Shown piece after piece: positions 1-7,661 of a DNA stretch of 16,392 nucleotides. The translations under genes and the position numbers were made by a program. This DNA comes from CAZWHE01 sp964633825 (GTDB lineage: Bacteria > Planctomycetota > B15-G4 > CAYZWU01), in assembly GCA_964633825.1 (NCBI GenBank), contig CAZWHE010000087.1, positions 1 to 16,392 of the forward strand, given 5' to 3'. Position 1 is the first letter of the stretch, and each line of letters opens with the position of its first letter. The notes beneath the pieces were generated by a model. The model saw only the letters and a list, made by a program, of their open reading frames with translations. It was not told the origin of the DNA and did not search any database.

Positions 1-367
1 TACTGATGAGAAGCATGTTGCAAATTATCAAGAGTCAAACGTTGGGACAGTAGTGATTATTTATTGATGATTAACAAGAGGTTTTCATCATTGCCTTTCC
101 ATTCCTCCTTGTTTCTCCCGGCTGTCATTGTCTCGATCGGGGATTTCCGATATTTGCTCCCTGTTCAGGAAAATCGACGGTAAAACAGGGGAGGAAGATC
201 GACCGCAACCGGTCGGAGCCGTTGTTTCATGCAAAATCGTGGTTAATTTGGGAATTATTTGCCTCATTATTGAAAAAATCTGATATATTAATATAGATGA
301 GTTTCCCTGAACCTTTTTCACCTATCACCATATTTGCATAAAAAATATTAGGGAGAGCTGCCCGATA
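1..367. other. AT-rich leader region without a supported gene
   Basis: No complete gene is visible here. On the plus strand one frame is open from the window edge to a TGA at 65-67 and another to a TAG at 51-53. Either could be the last codons of an upstream gene, but about 20 codons are too few to decide. An imperfect hairpin lies at 65-90 (TGATGA / TCATCA plus AAC / GTT, five-base loop) and could end that upstream gene, but no T-run follows. A second short hairpin, CGACCG-CAAC-CGGTCG, lies at 200-215. From about 240 the sequence becomes strongly AT-rich, as expected for the promoter and leader of the gene starting at 368. The minus-strand frame at 88-321 has no family-like features. Confidence 0.5.
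270..297 (+). promoter_or_regulatory. candidate sigma-70-type promoter for the first propeller gene
   Basis: TTGAAA at 270-275 and TATAGA at 292-297 are 16 bp apart in the most AT-rich part of the leader. TATATT at 284-289 is an alternative -10 element, with TTGCCT at 259-264 as a less well spaced -35 element. Either would give a leader of roughly 60-80 nt before the ATG at 368. This is a consensus match by eye only, and AT-rich DNA yields such matches easily. Confidence 0.35.
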
Positions 368-2749
368 ATGGGGAAAATAGCGGGTATTGTCCTTATTTTA
401 ACTGCTTTGTTCATGAGCGTGCCTGCCGGAGCGCACACGCCCCATGACAGAATTACCACCCTGGCCGTGAGCCCGGCATACCCTTCCGATTCGACAATTC
501 TCTGCTGCTTGTCCGATTTGAATTATGTCATTCTCAGATCATCGGACGATGGAATCACGTGGTCCACTTCCCAGAACGATTTCGTTCACTGCCGCGTGCG
601 CTGCCTCGAGTTGTCTCCTGGATTTGCTCAGGATCAGATCGCTTTTGCGGCAACCGAAGGGGGGCATGTTCTCAAGTCGAGCGACGGCGGAGTCACCTGG
701 AATCTCTGCGACACGGGATTAACGGATTCGGGCATCAACGCCTTGGCGGTGTCGCCTTTTTTTCCTGTTGATCAGACGCTTTTTATCGGAACGAGCGGTT
801 CGGGAATTCTCAAATCGATTGACGGCGGAACGACCTGGGCCGCATGCAATGATGGGTTATCCGTTCTCTATGTTTATGCTCTCGATATATCACCGTCCTT
901 TGATGAAGACCGAACTCTTTACGCAGGAGCAGGGGGGAATGTCTTCAAGTCGGAGAATAGCGGTATGACCTGGTTCGATCCTGTCATGACGGGGTTCCCG
1001 TCCGAATCGAGGATGACCGGCCTGGCCGTATCTCCCAATTATTATCGTGATCGGACGGTATTCGTCACCATGTGGGGTGACGGTGTCGTCAAATCCGAGG
1101 ACGGCGGAGTCACGTGGCAATGCAAATATCCTTTCTTGTGTGCAACGAGCGCGGCGTTCTCGCCCAATTTCAAAAAAGACGATACGCTCTTTGTGACGAC
1201 CCGTGACGAAGTCCTCAGATCGACGGACGGCGGCGACAACTGGTCGGTTGTAATCCAGGGTTTGGATACTTTTGCCATTCAAACCGATGTTCATTACTTC
1301 AAAATCGATTTTTCATCGAATTACAAACACGACAAGACGCTCTTTCTCGCCGCCTGGGAAGGTGTTCATGTCTCGAAAGATGGCGGAGACAGCTGGAAGC
1401 ACCTCGATGTCTATAACGTGAACGTTATTCGCGGTGTGGCTGTCAGCCCGAATTTCGCCTCCGATGGAACCGTGATTGCCGGGGCTTATGGAGGCGGCGT
1501 CTACCGGAGCGTTGACAAGGGTGATACCTGGGAAGCCATAGACACAGGCCTGTCCGAAATGTATTTGAGATCGAGTCCTGTCTTCAGCCCGGCCTACGGT
1601 CTGGACAAGACCGTTTTTTCCACATCGAGTTGGGGCGGGTGCTTCGACAAATCGACGGTGGAAGGCGACGCCTGGTTTCCGGTCCAGGTGAGCGCCACCG
1701 ATACGATCACCGCCCGGGCCCTGGCCCTTTCCCCTGATTTTATCAGCGATCAGACTCTGTTTTTCGGCAATGGCTACGACGGGCAGTGCGCCATTTACAA
1801 ATCGAGCAACGGCGGAGCTTCTTTCACGCCCCTCGATCCTCCGTTCAGGGGGGTCTTGTGCCTCGAGCTCTCGCCGCAGTATTCCAGCGACAAGACGCTC
1901 TTTGCCGGTATCGGCTCGGGATTATATCGCTCAGAGAACGGCGGCCTCACCTGGGAGTATCTCGATGCATGCGAAGGTGATGTGTTCGGTTTGGCCATAT
2001 CGCCGACTTATTCGTCATACGGAATCGTTTTCATCGGAACGCCGGACGAAGGGGTTCTGAGATCGGTCGATGGAGGCGATACCTGGGCTCATATGAACAA
2101 CGGGATTGACGATCTTGTTGTTCAGGACGTTGCGGTCTCGCCCGTTTTCCAAAAGGATTGGACAGTATTTGCCGGCACGAAGAGCGGGGGGCTCTTCAAA
2201 TCGACCAACGGGGGCGCCGGTTGGATCTCTTCCGGTCTGCACGGAACCTTTGTTCGATCCATATCCCTGTCTCCCGAGTACGGGTCCGACCAGACCATCT
2301 TCCTCGGAACCTGGGACGGTGTTTACCGTTCATTTGATGGAGGGGGGACTTGGGAGCAGGTTCTTCATATTTGCCGTTACGGCAGTGACAACGAATTCGT
2401 CGCCTACGGCGGAACGTGGTACAAAAAACAGAGCCTGCAGGTTTGCGAATCGAGCGTGAGGTATTCGGGAGAGACAAACGCCGTATGTTCACTGAGCTTT
2501 ATGGGGGACGCCATTTCGTGGATCGGGGCCAAGGCGTCGATGGGAGGCATCGCCAGGGTGGAAATCGATGAAGTGTTCGAAGACAACGTGGATCTCTATT
2601 CACCACAGATCGAACTGAGGGAAGTGGTGTTCAGTAAAAGCGGCATGAAACCGGGTCTTCATAACATCAGAATCACCGTGACGGGAGAATGCCATCCCAT
2701 GTCAACGGGCAAGCTCGTTTTTGTCGACGCATTTGAGGTGGAAAGATGA
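368..2749 (+). CDS. secreted 14-repeat Asp-box (BNR-like) double beta-propeller protein, copy 1
   Basis: This 793-aa exported protein has a typical Sec signal peptide (basic start, hydrophobic core at about residues 4-18, likely cleavage after Ala-Gly-Ala at 20-22). The mature chain begins HTPHDR. From about residue 50 to 660 it carries 14 repeats, each pairing an SPxxxxDxTLF-type strand with an Asp-box of the form S-x-D-G-G-x-T-W. Repeats 9 and 10 are degenerate (EGDAW and NGGASF endings). Fourteen repeats fit two seven-bladed propellers, as in Vps10/sortilin-like and Ycf48-like folds. The last 110-120 residues form a separate domain with the motif SWIGAK, probably a beta-sandwich that binds carbohydrate or protein. 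No sialidase catalytic residues are apparent, so a binding or scaffold role in the periplasm or on the surface is more likely than an enzymatic one. GGGAG at 351-355 lies 12 nt before the ATG. Its substrate is unknown. Confidence 0.88.
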   Translation: MGKIAGIVLILTALFMSVPAGAHTPHDRITTLAVSPAYPSDSTILCCLSDLNYVILRSSDDGITWSTSQNDFVHCRVRCLELSPGFAQDQIAFAATEGGHVLKSSDGGVTWNLCDTGLTDSGINALAVSPFFPVDQTLFIGTSGSGILKSIDGGTTWAACNDGLSVLYVYALDISPSFDEDRTLYAGAGGNVFKSENSGMTWFDPVMTGFPSESRMTGLAVSPNYYRDRTVFVTMWGDGVVKSEDGGVTWQCKYPFLCATSAAFSPNFKKDDTLFVTTRDEVLRSTDGGDNWSVVIQGLDTFAIQTDVHYFKIDFSSNYKHDKTLFLAAWEGVHVSKDGGDSWKHLDVYNVNVIRGVAVSPNFASDGTVIAGAYGGGVYRSVDKGDTWEAIDTGLSEMYLRSSPVFSPAYGLDKTVFSTSSWGGCFDKSTVEGDAWFPVQVSATDTITARALALSPDFISDQTLFFGNGYDGQCAIYKSSNGGASFTPLDPPFRGVLCLELSPQYSSDKTLFAGIGSGLYRSENGGLTWEYLDACEGDVFGLAISPTYSSYGIVFIGTPDEGVLRSVDGGDTWAHMNNGIDDLVVQDVAVSPVFQKDWTVFAGTKSGGLFKSTNGGAGWISSGLHGTFVRSISLSPEYGSDQTIFLGTWDGVYRSFDGGGTWEQVLHICRYGSDNEFVAYGGTWYKKQSLQVCESSVRYSGETNAVCSLSFMGDAISWIGAKASMGGIARVEIDEVFEDNVDLYSPQIELREVVFSKSGMKPGLHNIRITVTGECHPMSTGKLVFVDAFEVER

Positions 2750-2820
2750 TTCGGTGACCGCTTCCTCTCGAACGAAACCGGCGGCTCTCAAGATATTTGG
2801 ATGTGTGTATTTGATTTATA

Positions 2821-2848
2821 TTGTTATGATGCTCGATTATGTTATAAT
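2821..2848 (+). promoter_or_regulatory. sigma-70-type promoter for the second propeller gene
   Basis: A perfect TATAAT at 2843-2848 is preceded at 16 bp by TTGTTA (2821-2826, four of six consensus -35 bases). This predicts transcription from about 2855 and a leader of roughly 105 nt, so copy 2 probably has its own promoter and does not rely on read-through from copy 1. The surrounding sequence is markedly AT-rich compared with both flanking genes. Confidence 0.6.
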
Positions 2849-2860
2849 ATTATCTGCGGA

Positions 2861-2881
2861 TCGATTGTGTCCGGGAATCGA
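2861..2881. repeat. inverted repeat just downstream of the predicted start of transcription
   Basis: TCGATT (2861-2866) and AATCGA (2876-2881) are exact inverted copies around a 9-nt spacer, beginning about 6 nt after the predicted transcription start of the second propeller gene. It could be an operator half-site pair or a small 5'-leader hairpin. Six-base arms can arise by chance, so support is weak. Confidence 0.3.
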
Positions 2882-2908
2882 CATGGGTCATTTCGCGCTT
2901 TCTTTCCG

Positions 2909-2951
2909 TAGTTTACTAAGCCTGAACCCTTAGTTTACTAAGCCTGAACCC
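2909..2951 (+). repeat. tandem 21-bp perfect direct repeat in the leader of the second propeller gene
   Basis: The 21-base unit beginning TAGTTTACTAAGCC occurs at 2909-2929 and again at 2931-2951 with one base (T) between, giving a 22-bp period. The second copy ends 8 bp before the ATG at 2960, where a ribosome-binding site would normally lie, and no purine-rich Shine-Dalgarno sequence is present. The 22-bp period places the two units about two helical turns apart, which suits side-by-side binding of a regulator. A recent slipped-strand duplication is an equally simple explanation. Confidence 0.9.
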
Positions 2952-2959
2952 CTTTCGAA

Positions 2960-5347
2960 ATGAATTGGTCAAAAGTAGTGAAAATAACTGCAGTTGCGAC
3001 AATTCTGCTCCTCTCCTTCTTCTCTGTGGAGGGCGCGGCGCACACGCCTCACGACAGAATCATGTCCGTTGCCGTGAGCCCGGCTTACCAGGTTGACAAC
3101 ACGGTGATTTGCAGTCTCTCCGGCCAGGATCAGTTCATTCTGAAATCAACGGACGGCGGAGAGACGTGGAACCTCTCGATGATCGGTCTCGTGAACAGCC
3201 GTGTGTCCTGTCTCGAGTTCTCGCCCAACTACTATTACGATCAGATTGCATTTGCCGCCACCGAAGGGGGGCATATCCTGAAATCGGTCGATTGTTGTGA
3301 ATCCTGGACGGTCTGCAACGCCGGATTGACCGAGGCCCGTATCAACACCCTGGCCGTATCACCCGAATTCTCGGTTGATCAGACCCTCTATTTCGGAACG
3401 TATGGCGATGGTCTTTTCAGATCAACGGATGGGGGCTCAACCTGGGCTCCCATGAACACCGGAATTACCGATCTTTTTATAAACACGATTGCGATCTCGC
3501 CCGATTTCGGCAACGACCAGATCGTGTACGTCGGATCGGGAGGCGGGATCGATGTCTCCCAGGACGGCGGCGCCACGTGGGTGAATCTCCTGAGCGGAGG
3601 CATCAGTGTCACCGGGTTGGCGATTTCTCATGCCTATGCATTGGATCACACTCTTTTCGCCTCCACCTGGGGCAAAGGTATATTGAAATCGACCAACAGC
3701 GGGGGCAGTTGGAGCAAGATAACCCCTTCTCTCTACATGATGGGCGTGGCTCTGTCTCCGCACTACTTTTTCGATCAGACCGTGTACGCTCTCACCAAGG
3801 AAGAAGTCATCAGGTCGGAAGACGGCGGAAACCAGTGGGCCGTCAAGGTTCTGGGGCTCGACCAGCAAGCGATTCAGACGGACACGCATTATTTCGATTT
3901 CGGATTTTCACCCAACTTCAAGAACGACAAGACGCTCTACCTCGCGAGCTGGGAGGGTGTTTACAGATCGCAGAGCCGCGGGGAAGTGTGGACCCACCTC
4001 GAAATCTACAACGTCAACTTCATTCGCGGAATCAGCATCAGCCCGGATTTCGCCAATGACGGGACAATGGTCGCCGGGGCCTATGGGGGCGGCGTTTACA
4101 AGTCGACCGATAGGGGGGCCACCTGGGAAGCGGCCGACACGGGGTTGTCCGATATGTATCTCAGATCGAAGCTGGTGTTCAGCCCCGACTATGCCCAAGA
4201 CGGAACCATTTTTTCCACATCGTGCTGGGGCCAGTCTTTTGACAAGACGACCCAGTACGGCTCGGCCTGGTTTCAGATCATGGTCGATCCGCAGGACGTC
4301 ATCAATGTGAGGGCGATTGCCGTTTCTCCCGACTTTGCCAATGACCAGACGCTTTTCATGGGCAACGGCTATGACGGCCAGTGCGCCGTATACAAGTCGA
4401 GTGACGGCGGAGCTTCATTTGTTCCGCTCGATCCCTTTTTCAAGGGGGTGAAGTGCCTCGAAGTGTCGCCCAATTATCCTGTAGACAAGACGATTTTCGC
4501 CACAAACAAGGAAGGGATATATCGCTCCGTCGATGATGGGATCACGTGGACCGATCTCGGCGTGAATGACAAAGGGGAGGTGTTCGCCCTTGCGATTTCG
4601 CCTTCGTTCTCCACGGACGGCACCCTCTTTATCGGGGCCACGGAAGAAGGTGTCTTGAAATCGACCGACAGCGGGGATACATGGGTCGCGTCAAACAGCG
4701 GCATCACCGATAACGTGATCGAGGACATCGCACTCTCCCCCGATTTCCAGACCGACCAGTCCCTTTTTGCCGCAACAAAGAGCGGGGGATTGTTCAAATC
4801 GACGGACGGCGGCGCCAACTGGGTTTATTGCGGACTGGAGGGCACATTCCTTCAATGTATGGCTGTTTCACCCGATTATACGACAGACCAGACTCTTTAT
4901 CTGGGTTCGTGGGACAGCCTCTACATGTCGACCGACGGGGGGAGTACATTCAATCCCATTCTGGACATATACCGGTACAGCGATACCTACCCTTTCGTTT
5001 ACTACATCGATACATGGTCCATAGTCCAGAGCTCGCTCGCCTGTTCATCCTATCTCCACTATTCGTCCATTATCGATGCTCACTGCTATTTCAAGTTCAC
5101 GGGAGACTCCATTTCGTGGATCGGCGCCAAGGCGCCCAATGCGGGTGTGGCCAGGATAAAAATCGACGGCGCAATAGATTCCCTCGTGGATCTCTACTCG
5201 CCCCAGATTGAAATGAGACAGGTCTTGTATACAAAGAACGGTCTGGGACCCGGATTTCATTCGATCAGAATCGAAGTGACAAGATTTCACAATCCGAATA
5301 CGACCGGGAGGGTTGTGACCATAGACGCGTTCGAAGTGGGGGAGTAA
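2960..5347 (+). CDS. secreted 14-repeat Asp-box (BNR-like) double beta-propeller protein, copy 2
   Basis: This 795-aa protein is a full-length paralogue of the preceding gene and can be aligned with it blade by blade, including the signal peptide (hydrophobic core about residues 8-22, probable cleavage after Gly-Ala-Ala at 25-27), the mature start HTPHDR, 14 Asp-boxes and the C-terminal SWIGAK domain. Blade 9 is degenerate in both copies (GSAW here, GDAW in copy 1), and blade 10 ends GGASF in both, so duplication happened after the blade array had formed. Blade 2 has an unusual DCCESW in place of DGGxTW. An in-frame TGA at 2945-2947 limits the start to ATG 2960, which has no visible Shine-Dalgarno sequence. 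The gene probably has its own promoter. Exported binding or scaffold protein; ligand unknown, and no catalytic site recognised. Confidence 0.88.
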   Translation: MNWSKVVKITAVATILLLSFFSVEGAAHTPHDRIMSVAVSPAYQVDNTVICSLSGQDQFILKSTDGGETWNLSMIGLVNSRVSCLEFSPNYYYDQIAFAATEGGHILKSVDCCESWTVCNAGLTEARINTLAVSPEFSVDQTLYFGTYGDGLFRSTDGGSTWAPMNTGITDLFINTIAISPDFGNDQIVYVGSGGGIDVSQDGGATWVNLLSGGISVTGLAISHAYALDHTLFASTWGKGILKSTNSGGSWSKITPSLYMMGVALSPHYFFDQTVYALTKEEVIRSEDGGNQWAVKVLGLDQQAIQTDTHYFDFGFSPNFKNDKTLYLASWEGVYRSQSRGEVWTHLEIYNVNFIRGISISPDFANDGTMVAGAYGGGVYKSTDRGATWEAADTGLSDMYLRSKLVFSPDYAQDGTIFSTSCWGQSFDKTTQYGSAWFQIMVDPQDVINVRAIAVSPDFANDQTLFMGNGYDGQCAVYKSSDGGASFVPLDPFFKGVKCLEVSPNYPVDKTIFATNKEGIYRSVDDGITWTDLGVNDKGEVFALAISPSFSTDGTLFIGATEEGVLKSTDSGDTWVASNSGITDNVIEDIALSPDFQTDQSLFAATKSGGLFKSTDGGANWVYCGLEGTFLQCMAVSPDYTTDQTLYLGSWDSLYMSTDGGSTFNPILDIYRYSDTYPFVYYIDTWSIVQSSLACSSYLHYSSIIDAHCYFKFTGDSISWIGAKAPNAGVARIKIDGAIDSLVDLYSPQIEMRQVLYTKNGLGPGFHSIRIEVTRFHNPNTTGRVVTIDAFEVGE

Positions 5348-5448
5348 AGGCCTGCTCCCGTCTTTCGTTGATCTCGCCTGAATGTTTTTTTAACCCTTTT
5401 TATTCCAAAGAGATATAGTCTCTCGCCACATTTTTTTACTTAAAATGC

Positions 5449-5476
5449 TTGTCTTTTGCCTGTTTGAGAGTATTAT
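5449..5476 (+). promoter_or_regulatory. promoter of the GntR-ABC operon
   Basis: TTGTCT (5449-5454) and TATTAT (5471-5476) are separated by 16 bp and match the sigma-70 consensus at four and five of six positions. Transcription would start at about 5482, inside the palindrome at 5481-5502. The 172-bp gap between the second propeller gene and the regulator contains no other convincing signal; T-runs near 5384-5401 lack a good hairpin in front of them. Confidence 0.5.
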
Positions 5477-5480
5477 ATCA

Positions 5481-5502
5481 GTGTACCAGTTAGGTAGTAC
5501 AC
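5481..5502. promoter_or_regulatory. palindromic candidate operator for the YtrA-type GntR regulator
   Basis: GTGTAC (5481-5486) and GTACAC (5497-5502) are perfect inverted copies around 10 bp, directly behind the -10 box and over the predicted transcription start. YtrA-subfamily GntR regulators typically bind palindromes in their own promoter and repress their ABC operon. The outer bases read AGTG-N16-CACC, close to the GGTG-N16-CACC pattern I recall for some YtrA-type regulators. The position and the gene directly downstream make autoregulation the simplest reading. The assignment is inferred. Confidence 0.6.
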
Positions 5503-5525
5503 CAAATCACTAATACGAGGTGGCC

Positions 5526-5930
5526 GTGTTTTTCAGAATCGATCATTCAAGCGGTGTCCCGATCTACCGCCAGATCATGGAACAGATCAAGTATTCGATG
5601 GCCAAAGGCTCTCTCAGACCGGGTGACCGTCTCCCTTCGGTGCGCCAGCTCTCCGTCGAGCTCGAGGTGAATCCCAATACCATTGCCAAGGCGTGGTCGG
5701 AACTGGAGCATGAAAAGATGATCGAGACACGCCGCGGCATGGGAACCTTTGTTACAGATTCGAAAATCGAAATCAGCCGGGAGATCAAGGTGAAGACAAT
5801 CACAAAGCTTGCGGAGCGCCTCGCTGTCGAGGCGGTCCATCTCGACATGGATAGAAATGAACTCCTTCAAATTATCAACGGAACCATCGACCGATTTTAC
5901 AGCGTCGTGGAGAGTGGAGATGAATCATGA
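5526..5930 (+). CDS. YtrA-subfamily GntR transcriptional regulator
   Basis: A 134-aa DNA-binding repressor with a GntR winged helix-turn-helix at about residues 10-78: PIYRQIMEQIK, the GSLRPGDRLPSVRQLS turn, and NPNTIAKAWSELE as recognition helix. The wing has ETRRGMGTFV. The short helical tail (about 80-130) without an effector domain defines the YtrA subfamily, whose members normally sit first in an operon for an ABC transporter and answer to cell-envelope stress or antibiotics. GTG 5526 is chosen because GAGG at 5517-5520 lies 5 nt upstream; GTG 5520 is also in frame but overlaps that element. The stop overlaps the ATPase start by four bases (ATGA), so translation is probably coupled. The palindrome at 5481-5502 is the likely binding site. 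Confidence 0.92.
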   Translation: MFFRIDHSSGVPIYRQIMEQIKYSMAKGSLRPGDRLPSVRQLSVELEVNPNTIAKAWSELEHEKMIETRRGMGTFVTDSKIEISREIKVKTITKLAERLAVEAVHLDMDRNELLQIINGTIDRFYSVVESGDES

Positions 5931-6835
5931 CGGATGAATTTGTTATCGAAACAAAAGGATTGGCAAAAAGCTACCGGGGCGGCCCCGGGATTCTCAATGG
6001 GCTCGACCTCAAGGTCCGCCGCGGGAGCGTATTTGGTTTTCTCGGCCGGAACGGTACGGGAAAAACGACGGCGATCCGCATTATCATGGGCCTGATCCGC
6101 CACGACGGCGGGAGTGTCCGTGTTTTCGGCGAGTCGTCCTTTCCCATGAGCCTCTCGGTCAAACAGAGGATCGGGTATCTGTCGCAAGATCAGAGGATGT
6201 TCGAATGGATGACCCTCGAACGCCTCATCTCGTTCACGTCCCCTTTCTACCCGGCCTGGGACGGAGAATATGCGGACCGGCTGATCAAGAGGCTCGATCT
6301 CCCTTCAAGGATTCCGATCGGCGCTCTTTCCCGGGGGGAACAACAGAAGGCCGGACTCCTCCTGGCGCTGGCCCAGCGTCCCGATCTTCTGATCCTCGAC
6401 GAACCCGCCGCGAGTCTCGACACGGTTATTCGCCGCGAGTTCCTCGAGTCGGTTCTCGACCTCCTTGCCAGGGAAGGAACCACCGTGTTCGTTTCGTCGC
6501 AGATCCTGACCGATATCGAACGGATCGCCGACTGGATCGGCATCATTTCCGAAGGAAAGATGCTCGTGTCGGCGCCCCTCGACGACCTGAAGGAATCGGT
6601 CAAGAGGCTGAGGATCTCCTTTGCGGACGATCCGCCCGATGTGATCGATCTGCCCGGTGTGTTCAAGATCATCCGGCGGGGGCGGGAAGCTCTCGTGACA
6701 GTGATCGATTATTCGGCCGACCGCCTTCACGAGGTCAAGGCGCGTTATCGGTGCGACGTGGATGTTCAAGACGTCGACCTGGAAGAGCTCTTTGTCGAAA
6801 TGGTCGGCAATAACGAGAAACAGATGTCTCTGTAG
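5927..6835 (+). CDS. ABC transporter ATP-binding protein
   Basis: A 302-aa cytoplasmic ATPase of the DrrA/YtrB-like type that would energise the adjoining permease. Walker A is GRNGTGKT at residues 40-47, the Q-loop glutamine is in LSQDQ (about 85-89), the signature is LSRGEQQ (134-140), Walker B is LLILDEP (154-160, with E159 as catalytic base), and the D-loop SLD follows at 163-165. The switch or H-loop position, normally SSH in this family, is SSQ with Gln 192 (codon 6500-6502). The LSRGE form of the signature is common in YtrB-like ATPases. A C-terminal tail of about 75 residues follows the nucleotide-binding domain. The start overlaps the regulator's stop by 4 bp and the permease begins 15 bp downstream. 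The substrate cannot be inferred; lipid-linked compounds or antimicrobial peptides are typical for the family. Confidence 0.93.
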   Translation: MTDEFVIETKGLAKSYRGGPGILNGLDLKVRRGSVFGFLGRNGTGKTTAIRIIMGLIRHDGGSVRVFGESSFPMSLSVKQRIGYLSQDQRMFEWMTLERLISFTSPFYPAWDGEYADRLIKRLDLPSRIPIGALSRGEQQKAGLLLALAQRPDLLILDEPAASLDTVIRREFLESVLDLLAREGTTVFVSSQILTDIERIADWIGIISEGKMLVSAPLDDLKESVKRLRISFADDPPDVIDLPGVFKIIRRGREALVTVIDYSADRLHEVKARYRCDVDVQDVDLEELFVEMVGNNEKQMSL

Positions 6836-6850
6836 GGCATTGGAGGAATC

Positions 6851-7642
6851 ATGTTAGCAACGGTATTCAACAAGCAGTGGCCCGAGATCAGCGGCCGGAT
6901 CTGGACATATCCGGTGGTGGTCCTCACCTTCGTCATATTCGGGGCGGAACCGAGATCCCTCTTTTTCGTGCTTGTCTGCGGCTACCTCGCCATAGACATG
7001 GCGATCCAGACCGCCGGCGACGATGTCCGGTGGAGGAGCTACGAATTCATCTTAACGCGGGCCATCGACAGGAGGAAATACTTTTCGGCGCGATTCCTCT
7101 TCGGCCTGCTCCCCGTGATCGTCGTGATCCTCTTTTACCTGTTCCTCGAAGCTTGCGATTTCAATGCGATCTTCTGGAATATCATCTCCGAGCCCCTGCC
7201 GGACCCGTCTCGCGTCACCGCTTTTGAAGGTCACAACCTCTTCCTGCTCCCTTTCTCTCTCCTTTTCCTGTACGCCGCCGTTTCCTTCCTTTGTTCGGGC
7301 TCGACGAGGGAGTCGACCTTTATGGGATTCGCCATTCTCGGGGTCGTTGTGACGATCGTTTATTATTACTTTTCCCGTTGGGTTTGCGAATACATCTCGA
7401 TCGGTCACGCCGGAGCGGACTCTCATCCGCCGGCCGGCGTTATCCTGCTTGTTTTCGGGGCGCTCCATCTCGTGCCCGCGCTGGCCTTTTCCCTTATCAG
7501 CCGGGAGCGTTATGCCCGCCGGGAACTTCCCGACGATGTGAGGAACGTTGAAACCTCTTCCAACTGGGCGTTCTGGCTGATCCTGGTTCTTCTTCTCGTG
7601 GTTGCCATGCTTTTCCTGGTCGGACGGCTGTCGTCCGTTTGA
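6851..7642 (+). CDS. ABC-2-type transporter permease (putative)
   Basis: A 263-aa integral membrane protein with about six or seven hydrophobic segments, near residues 17-31, 35-52, 82-105, 130-150, 157-178, 196-215 and 238-260. The cytoplasmic loop with RSYEFILTRAIDRRKYFSAR resembles the 'three-residue-then-RR' loop of ABC-2 permeases, where the ATPase coupling helix lies. It follows the ATPase by 15 bp and has a strong Shine-Dalgarno sequence, GGAGG at 6842-6846, so the pair almost certainly forms one transporter, presumably as a dimer of each subunit. Family assignment comes from topology and neighbour, not from diagnostic residues. Export of an envelope-active compound, or transfer of a lipid-like molecule, is possible. 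Confidence 0.75.
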   Translation: MLATVFNKQWPEISGRIWTYPVVVLTFVIFGAEPRSLFFVLVCGYLAIDMAIQTAGDDVRWRSYEFILTRAIDRRKYFSARFLFGLLPVIVVILFYLFLEACDFNAIFWNIISEPLPDPSRVTAFEGHNLFLLPFSLLFLYAAVSFLCSGSTRESTFMGFAILGVVVTIVYYYFSRWVCEYISIGHAGADSHPPAGVILLVFGALHLVPALAFSLISRERYARRELPDDVRNVETSSNWAFWLILVLLLVVAMLFLVGRLSSV

Positions 7643-7661
7643 GGTATTGGAGGATAGAAAA

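Noticed and set aside
88..321. 77-aa minus-strand open frame in the leader
   Set aside because: No ribosome-binding site or family-like pattern, low-complexity AT-rich origin, and it covers the likely promoter of the gene at 368.
2721..2933. 70-aa open frame between the two propeller genes
   Set aside because: It overlaps the end of copy 1 and runs through the promoter and the repeat, with no ribosome-binding site.
2909..2951. CRISPR array
   Set aside because: Only two units with one base between them; there are no spacers and no cas genes in the window.
368..5347. Sialidase (neuraminidase) function for the two Asp-box proteins
   Set aside because: Asp-boxes are structural; no arginine triad or FRIP-type motif was seen, and 14 repeats fit non-enzymatic double propellers better.
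5340..5400. Terminator after the second propeller gene
   Set aside because: GGGAG / CTCCC (5340-5359) forms only a five-pair stem with a 10-nt loop and begins before the stop codon; the T-run comes about 25 nt later, so it is not a convincing intrinsic terminator.
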